From Vanrija pseudolonga (Eukaryota; Basidiomycota; Tremellomycetes; Trichosporonales; Trichosporonaceae), in contig NC_085850.1 in the NCBI RefSeq assembly GCF_020906515.1, positions 3,224,001 through 3,288,000 of the forward strand: 64,000 nt of DNA, written 5' to 3'. Below, in pieces: positions 55,263 through 64,000 of this stretch. The translations under genes and the position numbers were made by a program. The stretch's first letter is position 1; each line of letters starts with the position of its first letter. Below the pieces are notes generated by a model. The model was not told the DNA's origin and did not search any database. It saw only the letters and a list, made by a program, of their open reading frames with translations.

Positions 55263-56514
55263 ATGATACCCCTCCTCGGGCGCTCCGCGTGCGCGCGGAC
55301 AGGCCTGTTGGCAGCCTCAGCGCCGCTGCTGCGGCCGCGGCTCTCGACCGTATCGGCGCGGCGCGCTGTCCTCCCCGCCCTGCGCGCGACGTCGACGAGT
55401 CGCCGCGTGCTGTCGGCGGCACCGCAGACGGCCACCGGCGTCGCGCAACACGCCCCGGCGCCAGTCCCAGCACCATACACGGCCTCCCCGCCCGACTGGC
55501 TCGACGCGTGCGTCCCCCGCTCCCTGGCGCGCACGAAGCCGTACCTCCGCCTCCTGAGGCTCAACAAGCCGACCGGCGCGATCCTTCTCTACTGGCCCGG
55601 CGCGCATTCCATCATGATGGCGAGCACGGCGCTCGCGCTCCCCTGGACTACGCCGGTGTGGTACTGCTTCCTGTTTGCCGTCGGCGCGCTGGTCATGCGC
55701 GGCGCAGGGTGTATCGTTAATGACATGTGGGACGCGAAGATGGACGCGAAGGTTGGTGCGTAAGCCCCATCGAGGAGAGGAGCAGGCTGAGGCTGAGGCT
55801 GACTGACCTCCCCAGAACGCACCAAGATGCGCCCGATTGCCGCAGGCGAAGTGTCATACACCGGCGCGACAGTCTTCCTCGGCTCGCAGCTCCTCCTCGG
55901 CCTCGGCGTGCTGTCCCAGCTCAACACGTACTCTATCCTCCTGGGCGCGGCGTCGCTGCCCCTCGTCGCGATCTACCCGTTCATGAAGCGCGTGACGTAC
56001 TACCCGCAGCTGACGCTCGGGACGGTGTTTACGTGGGGCGCGCTGCTCGGCTGGGCGGCCGTCGCAGGCAGTGTCAACTGGGCCGTGTGTGGGCCTTTGT
56101 GGTTCGGGCACATGCTGCACTGCGTCGCGTATGACACGATCTACGCGCACCAGGTGGGTGAACTGAGGGAGGAGGGCTGACCCCCAGGACAAGAAGGACG
56201 ACGTGCTCGCCGGCGTCAAGTCGACGGCCCTGGCATGGGGCGACAAGTCCAAGCCCATCATCGCGACCCTCTACTCGGCCTTTGTCGGCTGCCTCGCCGT
56301 CGCTGGCCACGCGATGGGCGCCGGGCCAATCTACTACGCCGTGTCGGTCGCCGGCGCCGCCGCACAGCTCGCATGGCAGGTCATTACGGTCAACCTCGAC
56401 GACACGGCCGACTGCTGGCGCAAGTTTGTGTCGAACGCGTGGCTGGGCGGCCTCATCTTCCTCGGCACCGTCGGCGACTACGTCCAGCAGGTGCTCCTTG
56501 CGGGGTGGTTCTAG
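55263..56514 (+). CDS. COQ2: 4-hydroxybenzoate polyprenyltransferase Coq2
   Basis: Three exons (introns 55756-55815, 56154-56187) encode 385 residues. The first 60 residues are Arg/Ser/Ala-rich without acids, a mitochondrial presequence. The UbiA domain starts with [21 protein letters not shown]. The first Asp-rich motif is [12 protein letters not shown], the second DKKDD sits at the second splice, and [11 protein letters not shown] follows, as in Coq2. About eight membrane helices lie between. The enzyme joins the polyprenyl tail to 4-hydroxybenzoate in the inner mitochondrial membrane, an early step of ubiquinone synthesis. It converges with the next gene with only 78 bases between stop codons. 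Confidence 0.93.
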
Positions 56515-56592
56515 ATGCATAGCACGGGCATTAGGGTATGGGAGCGGAGCGGAGCGGAGCAGTATGGGTAGCTGGATAAGGGGGCTGGAGGG

Positions 56593-57882
56593 TTATGGCG
56601 CGCCTGGCGTCAGACTGGCCACGCTGACACACTCACCACCGAGGAACTTGTCCGCCGAGGCGCGCTGTTGCGCCCAGTCGGCTTTGAATGCCACGATGCC
56701 GACAAGGATGCCCGCGGCGAACCCTGATGTCAGCTGATGTCTACGCCACTAGCAGCTCACAGCAACCCGACGAGAAGAGCCAGATGGCACCTGGCGTCAG
56801 CTGGCTTCTACCTTAACTCATCAGCTCACCCCACATGCGCGAGCTGCCAAACTTGACGACCTTTGCAAACTCTGACGCGTCCGAGCCCTTCTTCTTGGTC
56901 TTGAGCGTGTCGTCGATAATATCCCACTGGGCGTCAGCTGGCTGATCTCATCCCTTGGCTCACCAGGCAGTACATGCACGACATGACGCCGATGAAGAGG
57001 ACTAGGAAGCGCAGCGCGACGCTGTGGGCTACGAGCCAGCAGATCTGACCAGGGTCAGCTCAGGTCCAGCGATGGAGAGCTCACGAGGATCAAGCCCACC
57101 ATCAGCGCGATGGTAAGCCACGCGACGACGCTGCGCCGTGCCCAGAACAGCGTAAGGAGGAACATGAGCCCGAGGTCGAGGCACGCGATCTTGGACGCGT
57201 TGGTGTCGAAGCCCTGGGGGTGGGTGAGCAACAGCGGGGCAGAGCACCCACACAGGCGATGAGCGCGGCGCCGATGGCGCTCGAGCCGAGGTATCCTGCC
57301 GGCAGCGTGATCTGTCGCGTCAGGTGGTGCCACGTCGAACCCACCTACCCACGCCACCCCGCCGCGCATGTGCGTCGCGCCGCCCTCGTCGGGGTCGAGC
57401 TCGATCCGCTCCACCGACCCGCAGGTCAACACACCCGCGAGGGCATGGCTCATCTCGTGCATCCCCACCGTGAGCAGCTTGAACGGGTAGATGAGCGTCT
57501 TGAGGTAGGGCACTGCCGCGGGGGTGAGCGTGCACCGAGAAGAGCGGCAGGGGGGTAACTTACCGTGCCTGTGTGAGCTTTGTCTCGCCGTGCTGCTTCT
57601 TACCACTGGGCGTGCGTTAGATGTGGCAGAGTCACGAGCTGCTCACTACTGCGGGGGTCAGTTCGCAGCTCTCCAGGACAACTGACAGATTGCTATCGCG
57701 ACAATGTAGCACGCGGCGACGATCAGCGTCACCCTGGTGACTGGGTCAGCAGAGAGAGCGAGGGGCTGGACCCACCGCTGCGTCCCATTCGGCGTCAGCC
57801 GGCCCGTGACCTCTACGCCGGTGATGGTGATGAAGGCCGCGGGCGTCGCAGTGCCGTTGAGCGGGGCGTCGACTGGGGCCAT
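56593..57882 (-). CDS. M50B-like integral membrane protein (HExxH)
   Basis: Eleven exons with introns 57734-57775, 57606-57686, 57513-57563, 57312-57348, 57214-57251, 57045-57084, 56927-56963, 56791-56829, 56724-56760 and 56604-56636 encode 284 residues. The core PYLKTLIYPFKLLTVGMHEMSHALAG carries a HEMSH zinc-binding motif. It is followed by VERIELDPDEGGATHMRGG and helices ITLPAGYLGSSAIGAALIAC, LDLGLMFLLTLFW and ICWLVAHSVALRFLVLFIG. This is the Peptidase_M50B-like layout of fungi and plants. Whether it cleaves membrane proteins is untested. Exon 3 (RSSTARQSSHRH) is weakly constrained and its borders are the least certain. The last coding exon is 11 nt. Confidence 0.8.
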
Positions 57883-58241
57883 GGTGGCGACAGTGTGAGT
57901 GGGTGTGGACAATGAGTGAGCGAGTGTGTGAGTGTTGTTGTTTGTCAACTTGCTTGGGGGGCCGAGCTCAATGACTTTGGGGGGGAAGGGGGAAAGGAGG
58001 GATCGGCCGACGAGGAAGGCGAGGTCTGTGCACATTGGATCAAATACATTCTTCACAAGGTGCTATCGTCACTGAGAGCTGTGGCTTTTTGTGGGTTTTA
58101 TGTGTCGTTAAATATGGATCGTGTCGGTCGTGTCATGTCGTGTCGTCGTGTCGTCGTATCGTTGCCATTCATCGCGCTCAGAGCAGCGTGGCACCAGTCG
58201 TAAGAATCAATCGGCGGGTCGGTCGCGACAATCGCTCTCCC
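57883..58241. other. Spacer before the BTB-like cluster
   Basis: This holds the promoter of the M50B-like gene and the 3' flank of the first BTB-like gene. A GTCGTGTCGTCGTG simple stretch occurs at about 58118-58160. Nothing else is seen. Confidence 0.45.
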
Positions 58242-59221
58242 CTAGCCGCGCCACTGCTCCATACTGTCGAGCTTCTCGAGTACGCCGTTGGAGGGCACCG
58301 GGTAGCCATAGTACTCTGCCGCCGTCAGCTCGCCTTCGCCACAGCGCACTCACTCTTGGCGTCGCGCAGGTGGCCCTTGAACTTGGCGACCATCCCCGGG
58401 TTGCCGGGGCCGTTGCGGGCCGGGACCATCGTCGCATGGGTCAGCGCGTAGAGGTAGTGGTGCGGGATGCGGTACCACGCCTCGAGGGACATGTGGCGGG
58501 GGTCGAGGGTGAGAGGGCTGGGGTGTGAGTACGTTCTGGATACCAGCCCCAACTCACTCCGCCACACTGATGGCACGCACACACGCCTCCTCGTTATCCG
58601 CAATAGCGGCACACACGAACGCGACGAGCGGCGAGATGGCGCCCTCCGAAAGCCAGATACGGATGTGGAGGAACAGCACGGCAAGCGCCGCCACGCAGTC
58701 GTACTTGTTCAGGAAGCGCACGAGCGCCGTGAGCTCCACGAGAGTATTGGCAAACGCCGGCTGGAGCGAGCCCGTGGTGATGAGCTCGAGGAAGCGGCGC
58801 ACCGTCCCCGCGTCCTCGTAGCCGTGGTACAGGTGGATCTGGGGCTGCGCGACGGCCGAGCGCTCCGGGTCCCACCCGCAGGGATAGTGCGCGACGAGGT
58901 CGGCGAGCGCGCGGCTGGGGATGGGTTAGCTTCTGCCGACAGACAGTAGGACGACCCGACGTACCTCGCCGCGCAGACCTGCGTGTACGGCGCCTCGATG
59001 TGCACGTTGTCCAACGAGATGATGGTGAGCGTGTCCTTGTCTGCGGGGCGCACGGAGGGCGTGTAGCTCGAGGTCGAGTAGCTCGTCTCGCTGGCGCTGT
59101 CGGAGAGGGCGAGCGACGCGAGGGACGTGAAGCTGCCGGGCTTGAATGTGCCGGGGAGGGACTGGCCGCGCGTGTGGCCTTTCTTGAAGATGCCCTTGGT
59201 CTGCTTGGGCAGGTACGGCAT
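58242..59221 (-). CDS. BTB/POZ-like protein A of a four-gene cluster
   Basis: Four exons (introns 58915-58964, 58518-58557, 58316-58353) encode 283 residues. A basic, Ser-rich start (MPYLPKQTKGIFKKGHTRG) leads to the first BTB strand, DTLTIISLDNVHIEAPY. An AG|C splice in a Ser codon follows, then GTVRRFLELITTGSL, the helical ELTALVRFLNKYDCVAAL and the C-terminal EAWYRIPHHYLYALTHATM. The three neighbouring genes share this layout and two intron positions. The middle intron (58518-58557) is unique to this copy. BTB domains mediate dimerisation and often link to Cul3, but no Cul3 box is obvious. Function is unknown. Confidence 0.72.
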
Positions 59222-59472
59222 AGTGAGGAGAGAGCTGGTGAGGATGGTGAGGATGGTGAGGATGGCGAGGAGCCATGATGATGGGGGCGAGTCTCGTAAT
59301 GTACTTCCCGTCGATGAACATGCTGCTGATGGCACCAGTGATGGCAGTGATGGTGAGTAGTACGCGAAGGCAACCTCTCGCACCCGGCACAACGACAAAC
59401 TCCATCAATCAAAACAAACAACAGCAACACACATTGTCCTTGGCACAAAGGGGCCACGCGCCACGACACACA
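59222..59472. other. Spacer between BTB-like genes A and B
   Basis: This holds the promoter of gene A, including a GATGGTGAGGATGGTGAGGATGG repeat at about 59242-59266, and the 3' flank of gene B. Confidence 0.4.
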
Positions 59473-60454
59473 CTACGCGGTGCTCAGCCCGATGACGGAG
59501 GGGATCGAGTCGGGACGCGTACTCTGGCGCGTCGTAAGCGCGAGAATGGATGTGTCTGCGTGTGGGCGTCAGCTGCAGCACTCGCGTGCCACCCTCCCTC
59601 CGCCACACTCCCCACCTCCCCACCCACGTACCCTTGGCCGCACGCAGCAGTTCCTCAAAGTACCACAGCAGATCTCCCTCGCCCTTGCCGTCCGGCCCGC
59701 GCGCCTTCTTCCAAGCGCGGCTCAGAGCCCAGATGTACTCGCCGGGCGTCTGCGACCAAGCAATGAACGGCATGCTGCTCGGGTCGAGCACATGCGCGTC
59801 CTCGTCCCCCTCTTCGAGGGAAGCCTTCGCCTCGTCGCCAAACGGGTTGACCTTGAACGCGCTCATGACGAGCGCCTTGCTCTCTGCGGCCGAGCTCGCG
59901 CCCCACGTCTGCGGGTCGGCGCCCAGCGCAGCAGTGACAGTCACGTCGTCGCCGACCGTCGCGCCGGTGACGAACGCGCACAGCGGCGAGCACACGCCGC
60001 GCCTCAGCCCCTCGCGCACGCACACCATCGCGAACCGCTGCGCAGTGTGGCACTGGTACTTCTCCAAGAAGCGCACTAGGCGCGGCAGCCGGTCGAGCCC
60101 GTTGGTCGGGTTGCCCATCTTCTTGCGGCTGACGGGCAGCACGCCGCTCGTGATGAAGCGGAGGAACGCGCGCAGGATGTCGGCGGATTCGATCTCGGCG
60201 TCGGTGAAGGTGATACTGCGCTCGTTGGCGCTACTTGCAGCAGCGGCGTCGCGGAGTGCATGGCTAGTAAACGAGTCAACCAGTCAGCCATGCCCATACC
60301 CCACGCCCCGCCTCCCCGCCCACCTGGCCCACAAGAGTTGGTAGCTTGCTGTCCGGAAGCGCACGCCGTCCGCCGAGACGAGCACAAAGTCGCCGTCGGC
60401 AAACTCGGCGTCGTCGAGGATGTGGGCCGTGTCGGACATGTCCCACTCGGTCAT
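59473..60454 (-). CDS. BTB/POZ-like protein B of the cluster
   Basis: Three exons (introns 60264-60323, 59556-59631) encode 281 residues. After an acidic start (MTEWDMSDTAHILDDAEFAD) comes GDFVLVSADGVRFRTASYQLL, the clearest BTB first strand in the cluster, then the AG|C splice. SADILRAFLRFITSGVLP, a helix pair with LVRFLEKYQCHTAQRFAM and GVCSPLCAFVTGATVGDD follow. The C-terminal GEYIWALSRAWKK block is shared with protein C. The tail after the last intron (TSILALTTRQSTR...) is short. It is transcribed away from gene C across a 518-base spacer. Function is unknown. Confidence 0.72.
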
Positions 60455-60972
60455 GGTGTGGTGGAGGAGGATGGACGAGCTGCTCCAGGATGACGCGGAC
60501 GACAACCAACAGGGGAGGTTGACGAGGGGCCGACGGCCTGTGCGTGGGACTCGCCTGGGAGCGGGGCGAGAGCATCCAGCACCGCTTGAGAGGTCGACGT
60601 CGTGTATTCGAGCAAGCGGGCAAGCACCCCGACAAGACAAACGACTGTGCGAGCGAGCGAACGCGGGCGGCGGGCCGAATCGCGCCGAGCCGCCCCGCGC
60701 CGCCTGCTCCGCCGGCACCGCGGCCGCCACACCGCCACTCTACGCACACCGCGCCCGTGCATGCGCCCCGCCGCCGGACCCCGCTGGCGCACTGCTCGTC
60801 GGCAGTGACCTCGCCTTCGCGGTCCATGCTCACTATCAAACGCTGCTGACAGGAGGAGCACGTTTCGACGGGGGGAGGGGGGAGGTGGTGCGTGGTGGTT
60901 CTACTTCTCAGTCGCCCGCATTTCTTGACGACCACCTCGACTCCCCCCTGCCCATCCATCCCGCCAGTAACA
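60455..60972. promoter_or_regulatory. Divergent promoter between BTB-like genes B and C
   Basis: This is 518 bases between two start codons. GCGAGCGAGCGAACGCGGGCGGCGGG-like simple sequence lies at about 60650-60675. It could drive both paralogues. No ORF here looks coding. Confidence 0.4.
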
Positions 60973-61996
60973 ATGGTCAACCCCCTCTCTCCGCCGTCCA
61001 AGACGCCGTCGCCGCTCGCCTCGCCGATCAAGAAGCACAACTCGCTCGGCGCGCTCGGGCTGTCGAGCCTCACGCTCGCGTCGCCCTCCGCGACGACGTC
61101 CCCACTGCTCTCGCCGGCGCCGCTGCAGCCCCCGCCGCCCAAGAGTCCGTCGGTGCAGCCCGCGAGCCTCGCGCCGCCGTCCAACGAGGACCCCAAGTGG
61201 AAGACGGGCGACTTTGTCATTGTGTCCAGCGACAATATCAAGTTCAGGATCCAGTCGTTCCATCTGTTCTCTGCTAGGTGGGTGGGCGTAGGGGTGTTGA
61301 CAAGGAAGGAAGGCCGTAGTGGCTCACCCTTGCCTACAGCGGCGTGTTCCGCGCGTCCAGCGAGATCGCCACCGTCGACGAAGACGGCGTCCCCGTCCCC
61401 CGCCAAATCCACTTCACCGACGAGGACATCGAGTCGGCCCTCGTGATCCGTGCGTTCCTGCGTGTCATCACCACGGGCCAGGTGGCGACCACGCCCGACG
61501 GCACGGGCACGCCGTCGGTGTCTGCGCTGCGCCGCCTGATTCTGTTTTTGCGCAAGTACGAGTGCCCCGTCGCGCTCAACCTCGTGCTGTTCAAGGTCAA
61601 GGAGCTGCTCAACCAGGGCATCAGCGTGCCGATGTACACGTTCATCCTGGGCGCCACCGCCGACGACGTCGACACGTGCGCGCTCGCCCTCAAGTTTATG
61701 AACCAGAGCTGGAACGGGCCCAGCGGGTACACCGACGTGCGTAACGAGGGCACGCCGGGCGCGAGCACCATCGACCCCAACAACCTGCCGTTTGCGCTCT
61801 GGCAGTGGATCCCGTCCGAGTACATGTGGGCTCTCAGCCGCGCGTGGGGCCGCAACGTCAAGGACGGTACTCGTCTCCCTGACGAGTTTAAGCGCGTTAT
61901 CGCCATTGTCAAGGGTGCGTGAGGGGTGGTAGCGTGGCGTGGCGTGGCTGACTTAGACTTTTAGGCGCCGACCAGAAGAACTCGTCGCCTCTTTAG
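60973..61996 (+). CDS. BTB/POZ-like protein C of the cluster
   Basis: Three exons (introns 61278-61339, 61915-61964) encode 303 residues. The first 75 residues are Ser/Pro-rich and probably disordered. Then GDFVIVSSDNIKFRIQSFHLF forms the BTB first strand, followed by the AG|C splice and SGVFRASSEI. ALVIRAFLRVITTG, LRRLILFLRKYECPVALNL and GISVPMYTFILGATADD follow, ending with SEYMWALSRAWG. After the last intron only GADQKNSSPL remains. It is closest to protein B in the WALSRAW block. Function is unknown. A GTG codon at 61344 lies inside the domain and is not a start. Confidence 0.72.
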
Positions 61997-62834
61997 AGAC
62001 AGAGTGACTGTCACAAGGATCTCAATACCGACATGCCGACAAGGCCGGACATAGATGCACTGCAATAGCATGATGGGAGTGGGCTGGGTGGGGGGTTGGA
62101 GTGTAGCGTAGTCAGTCGTAGGAGTTTGGAGGTGTAGTGTGTGGCATAGCGCAGAGAGCATTGAGCCCAATGCGTTGCTGCTCGCCCCCGCGCGATCGTC
62201 GCACTGACACTGGGTGGGCTGGGTGATGGTCATTGTTGCATTCCTGCATTCCTGGCTTGGGGCCAGGCAGAGCTGCTGCCGTTGGCCATGGCGGTGACTT
62301 GTGACTGATTCCCGAACAATTGAGCCACGAGGCAGTGAGGCGGCGCTGCCGGCGCTGTGGTACTGCTTCAACGCGGCCATGAGCCCGTTGCCGTTGCAAT
62401 CTAACCGTGGCCGCCTCCGCCATCACTGACAATTCCCATGGGCTAACTAGCTCTGCAATGTGCCCACCACACCCGCACCGCACCCCGCTGAGCTGAGCGA
62501 TGTGGCGCGCAGGACCATGGCGTCGTGGCGTCGTCACGATGGCTGCGGACGTCACGCGACAAAAGTTGGATCCAAGTGCACGCGCCATTGTCTTGCTCGT
62601 CTCGCACCCACTCACTCACTCCCCGCATTCGGTGCGCTTTGACGCTGCATTCTTTCGAGAGCGGGGTAGACAGATCAAGAGCAAGACGACGACAATTTCG
62701 CACACCAAACGTGCTTGATCGTCTTGCTTGGCCAAAGCAGCAAGTGCTTCTCAACAACAACCAGTCAATCGTGACTTTGGATTTCTTCTCAACCCGATCG
62801 AGCACACCCTCCACCCACACCACACGACACCACC
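61997..62834. other. Spacer between BTB-like genes C and D
   Basis: This is 838 bases with the 3' flank of gene C and the promoter of gene D. No gene or repeat is supported; open frames are short and irregular. Confidence 0.45.
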
Positions 62835-63566
62835 ATGCCCACCGCCGTCGTCGCTGCACCACTCGTCACGCCCTACCACGCCCCACCAGTCAAGGCCACC
62901 CCGCCTGCTAGACCACTCGACGTGCTCGTGTCCTCTGACGGCGTGTCCTTTCCCATTGACAGACAGGTGCTGTCGTCGCAGAGGTAGGCTGCCCTCCCTC
63001 CTTTGGGCACCCACGCTAACCACCCACCCAGCTCTGTCCTCCGCGACCTGCTCGCCGCCGCGGCGCAGACCACGGGCCGTAGTCGTCTCGCGCTCCCCGA
63101 GCCCGCCGACGTCCTCGCGCCGTTCCTCGACGTGCTCCTGCACGACGCCGACCCGTTCGCCGACCTGTCCGACGTGCTCACGAGCCTGCCCACAATCCGC
63201 CTCATGAGCAAGTACGACACGTCGCAGCGCCTCACGTACGCCGTGACGACGCTCAAGTGCCACGTCATGGAGGGCGATGTGTGCCCCCTGCAGGTGTTCA
63301 TTGTCGGCGCGGCGCTCGGCGAGGCCGGGCTCGACCTGTGCCGCACCGCCATCGTGCACGGCGACGTGCCCACCGCCCACCCGTCCGCCCAGGCGCTCGT
63401 CGCGCCCTACTGGGACTCGGTGGACGCCGACTACAAGATCGCGCTCACCACCAGCTGGGCCGTGTCGGACGACCCCAAGGAGCGCGGCAACAAGTTCATC
63501 CAGATCATGAGCCACTGTGAGTATGCTGTACATGCGCGGCGCGAGGCTGACGGGGCAGTGGCGTAG
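62835..63566 (+). CDS. BTB/POZ-like protein D of the cluster (short form)
   Basis: Three exons (introns 62984-63031, 63517-63558) encode 213 residues. The Pro/Ala-rich start is short. The BTB strand is LDVLVSSDGVSFPIDRQVL, then the AG|C splice and SSVLRDLLAAA. VLAPFLDVLLHDADPF, LPTIRLMSKYDTSQRLTYAV and CPLQVFIVGAALGEAG follow the pattern of the other three, but it is 70-90 residues shorter and more diverged. The last intron is 42 nt and free of stops, so retention keeps the same stop codon and adds 14 residues. Function is unknown. Confidence 0.7.
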
Positions 63567-64000
63567 CGCGGCGGCAAGGCGGCGTCGGTGTGGCGCCATG
63601 TCATAGCCGGTGCGGTGCGGTGCGGTGTGGTGTCTCGGCATTCCCTAAAAGCTAGCTATAGCAGTGACAATTCGACAATAGCAGAGACTGACAATACGTT
63701 CGTGTAGACTAGCATCCGTTCATGTGTGTACCAGGTTGTTTCTAGTGAAAAGCGCAGCGATGCGACATGTTTAAGGCCGCAGAGGGTTGCTGGACGGGGG
63801 TGGGCGACGCAAGAGTGAGCCAGGTGGTCCACCTCCACCGGCCACACGTCACTGTAGCTTGATAGACAATGGGCAGACTTGCCAACAATCTGTTAATCTC
63901 AGACTCGACGCACCCCCGCTCCAGCACCAATCTCCGTCTTACCCAGCACCCCAGTGCTCATCGGGCGCGCCAGAGGAACCAGGAGACCAAGGGCCTGGCC
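63567..64000. other. Right-edge region, no gene assigned
   Basis: This is 434 bases to the window edge. A GTGCGGTGCGGTGCGGTGTGG stretch occurs at about 63610-63630. The minus strand near 63880-64000 may hold the end of a gene that lies outside the window, but no domain is recognisable. Confidence 0.3.

Noticed and set aside
1-64000. tRNA, rRNA or CRISPR arrays
   Set aside because: No paired A and B box with cloverleaf potential, no rRNA-like blocks and no regularly spaced repeats with unique spacers were found by eye.

Overview
The window looks like nuclear DNA of a basidiomycete yeast, most likely Tremellomycetes and probably Trichosporonales. This is inferred from the GC-rich sequence, dense genes on both strands, and many very short introns (about 32-140 nt). 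Most introns start GTGAGT or GTGGGT and carry a CTGAC/CTAAC branch site only a few bases before the AG. Every multi-exon model below was spliced by hand, and each one keeps reading frame through to its stop codon.

Region by region. 1-5 kb: the end of a zinc-type alcohol dehydrogenase, an FSH-type serine hydrolase and a yapsin-like aspartic protease. 6-13 kb: an MFS sugar permease, a phytanoyl-CoA-dioxygenase-like oxygenase sharing a 1 kb divergent promoter with it, and a Dal5-like organic anion permease. 13-20 kb: a VanZ-like membrane protein, the replication initiation factor Sld3, a secreted GPI-type member of the agmatine/peptidylarginine deiminase family, and a mitochondrial ALDH7-type aldehyde dehydrogenase. 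21.6-33 kb: a kelch/BTB protein resembling Ral2 with a very long gene-free upstream region, then a 14-exon ubiquitin protease of the Doa4/USP8 type. 33-36 kb: a gene-poor stretch with old Ty1/copia fragments and degenerate repeats. 36-41 kb: a secreted DUF1996 protein and the ribosome-biogenesis helicase Dbp4.

41-51 kb holds a small acidic orphan with a hexamer repeat at its start codon, a Rap/Rsr1-like Ras GTPase, a wax-synthase-like acyltransferase, an Ssp120-like EF-hand protein, a CUE-AlkB-GRF protein and an acidic coiled-coil orphan. 51-58 kb is a compact block of core genes: Cdk1, Sen34, Lsm2, Coq2 and an M50B-like membrane protein. 58-63.6 kb is a cluster of four related BTB/POZ-like genes in two outward-facing pairs, with two intron positions shared by all four. 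This cluster is the most promising undescribed element here.

The genes mostly act independently. Themes are cell-cycle and replication control (Cdk1 and its probable target Sld3), RNA processing (Dbp4, Sen34, Lsm2), nutrient uptake and the cell surface. No rRNA, convincing tRNA, CRISPR array or intact transposon was seen.
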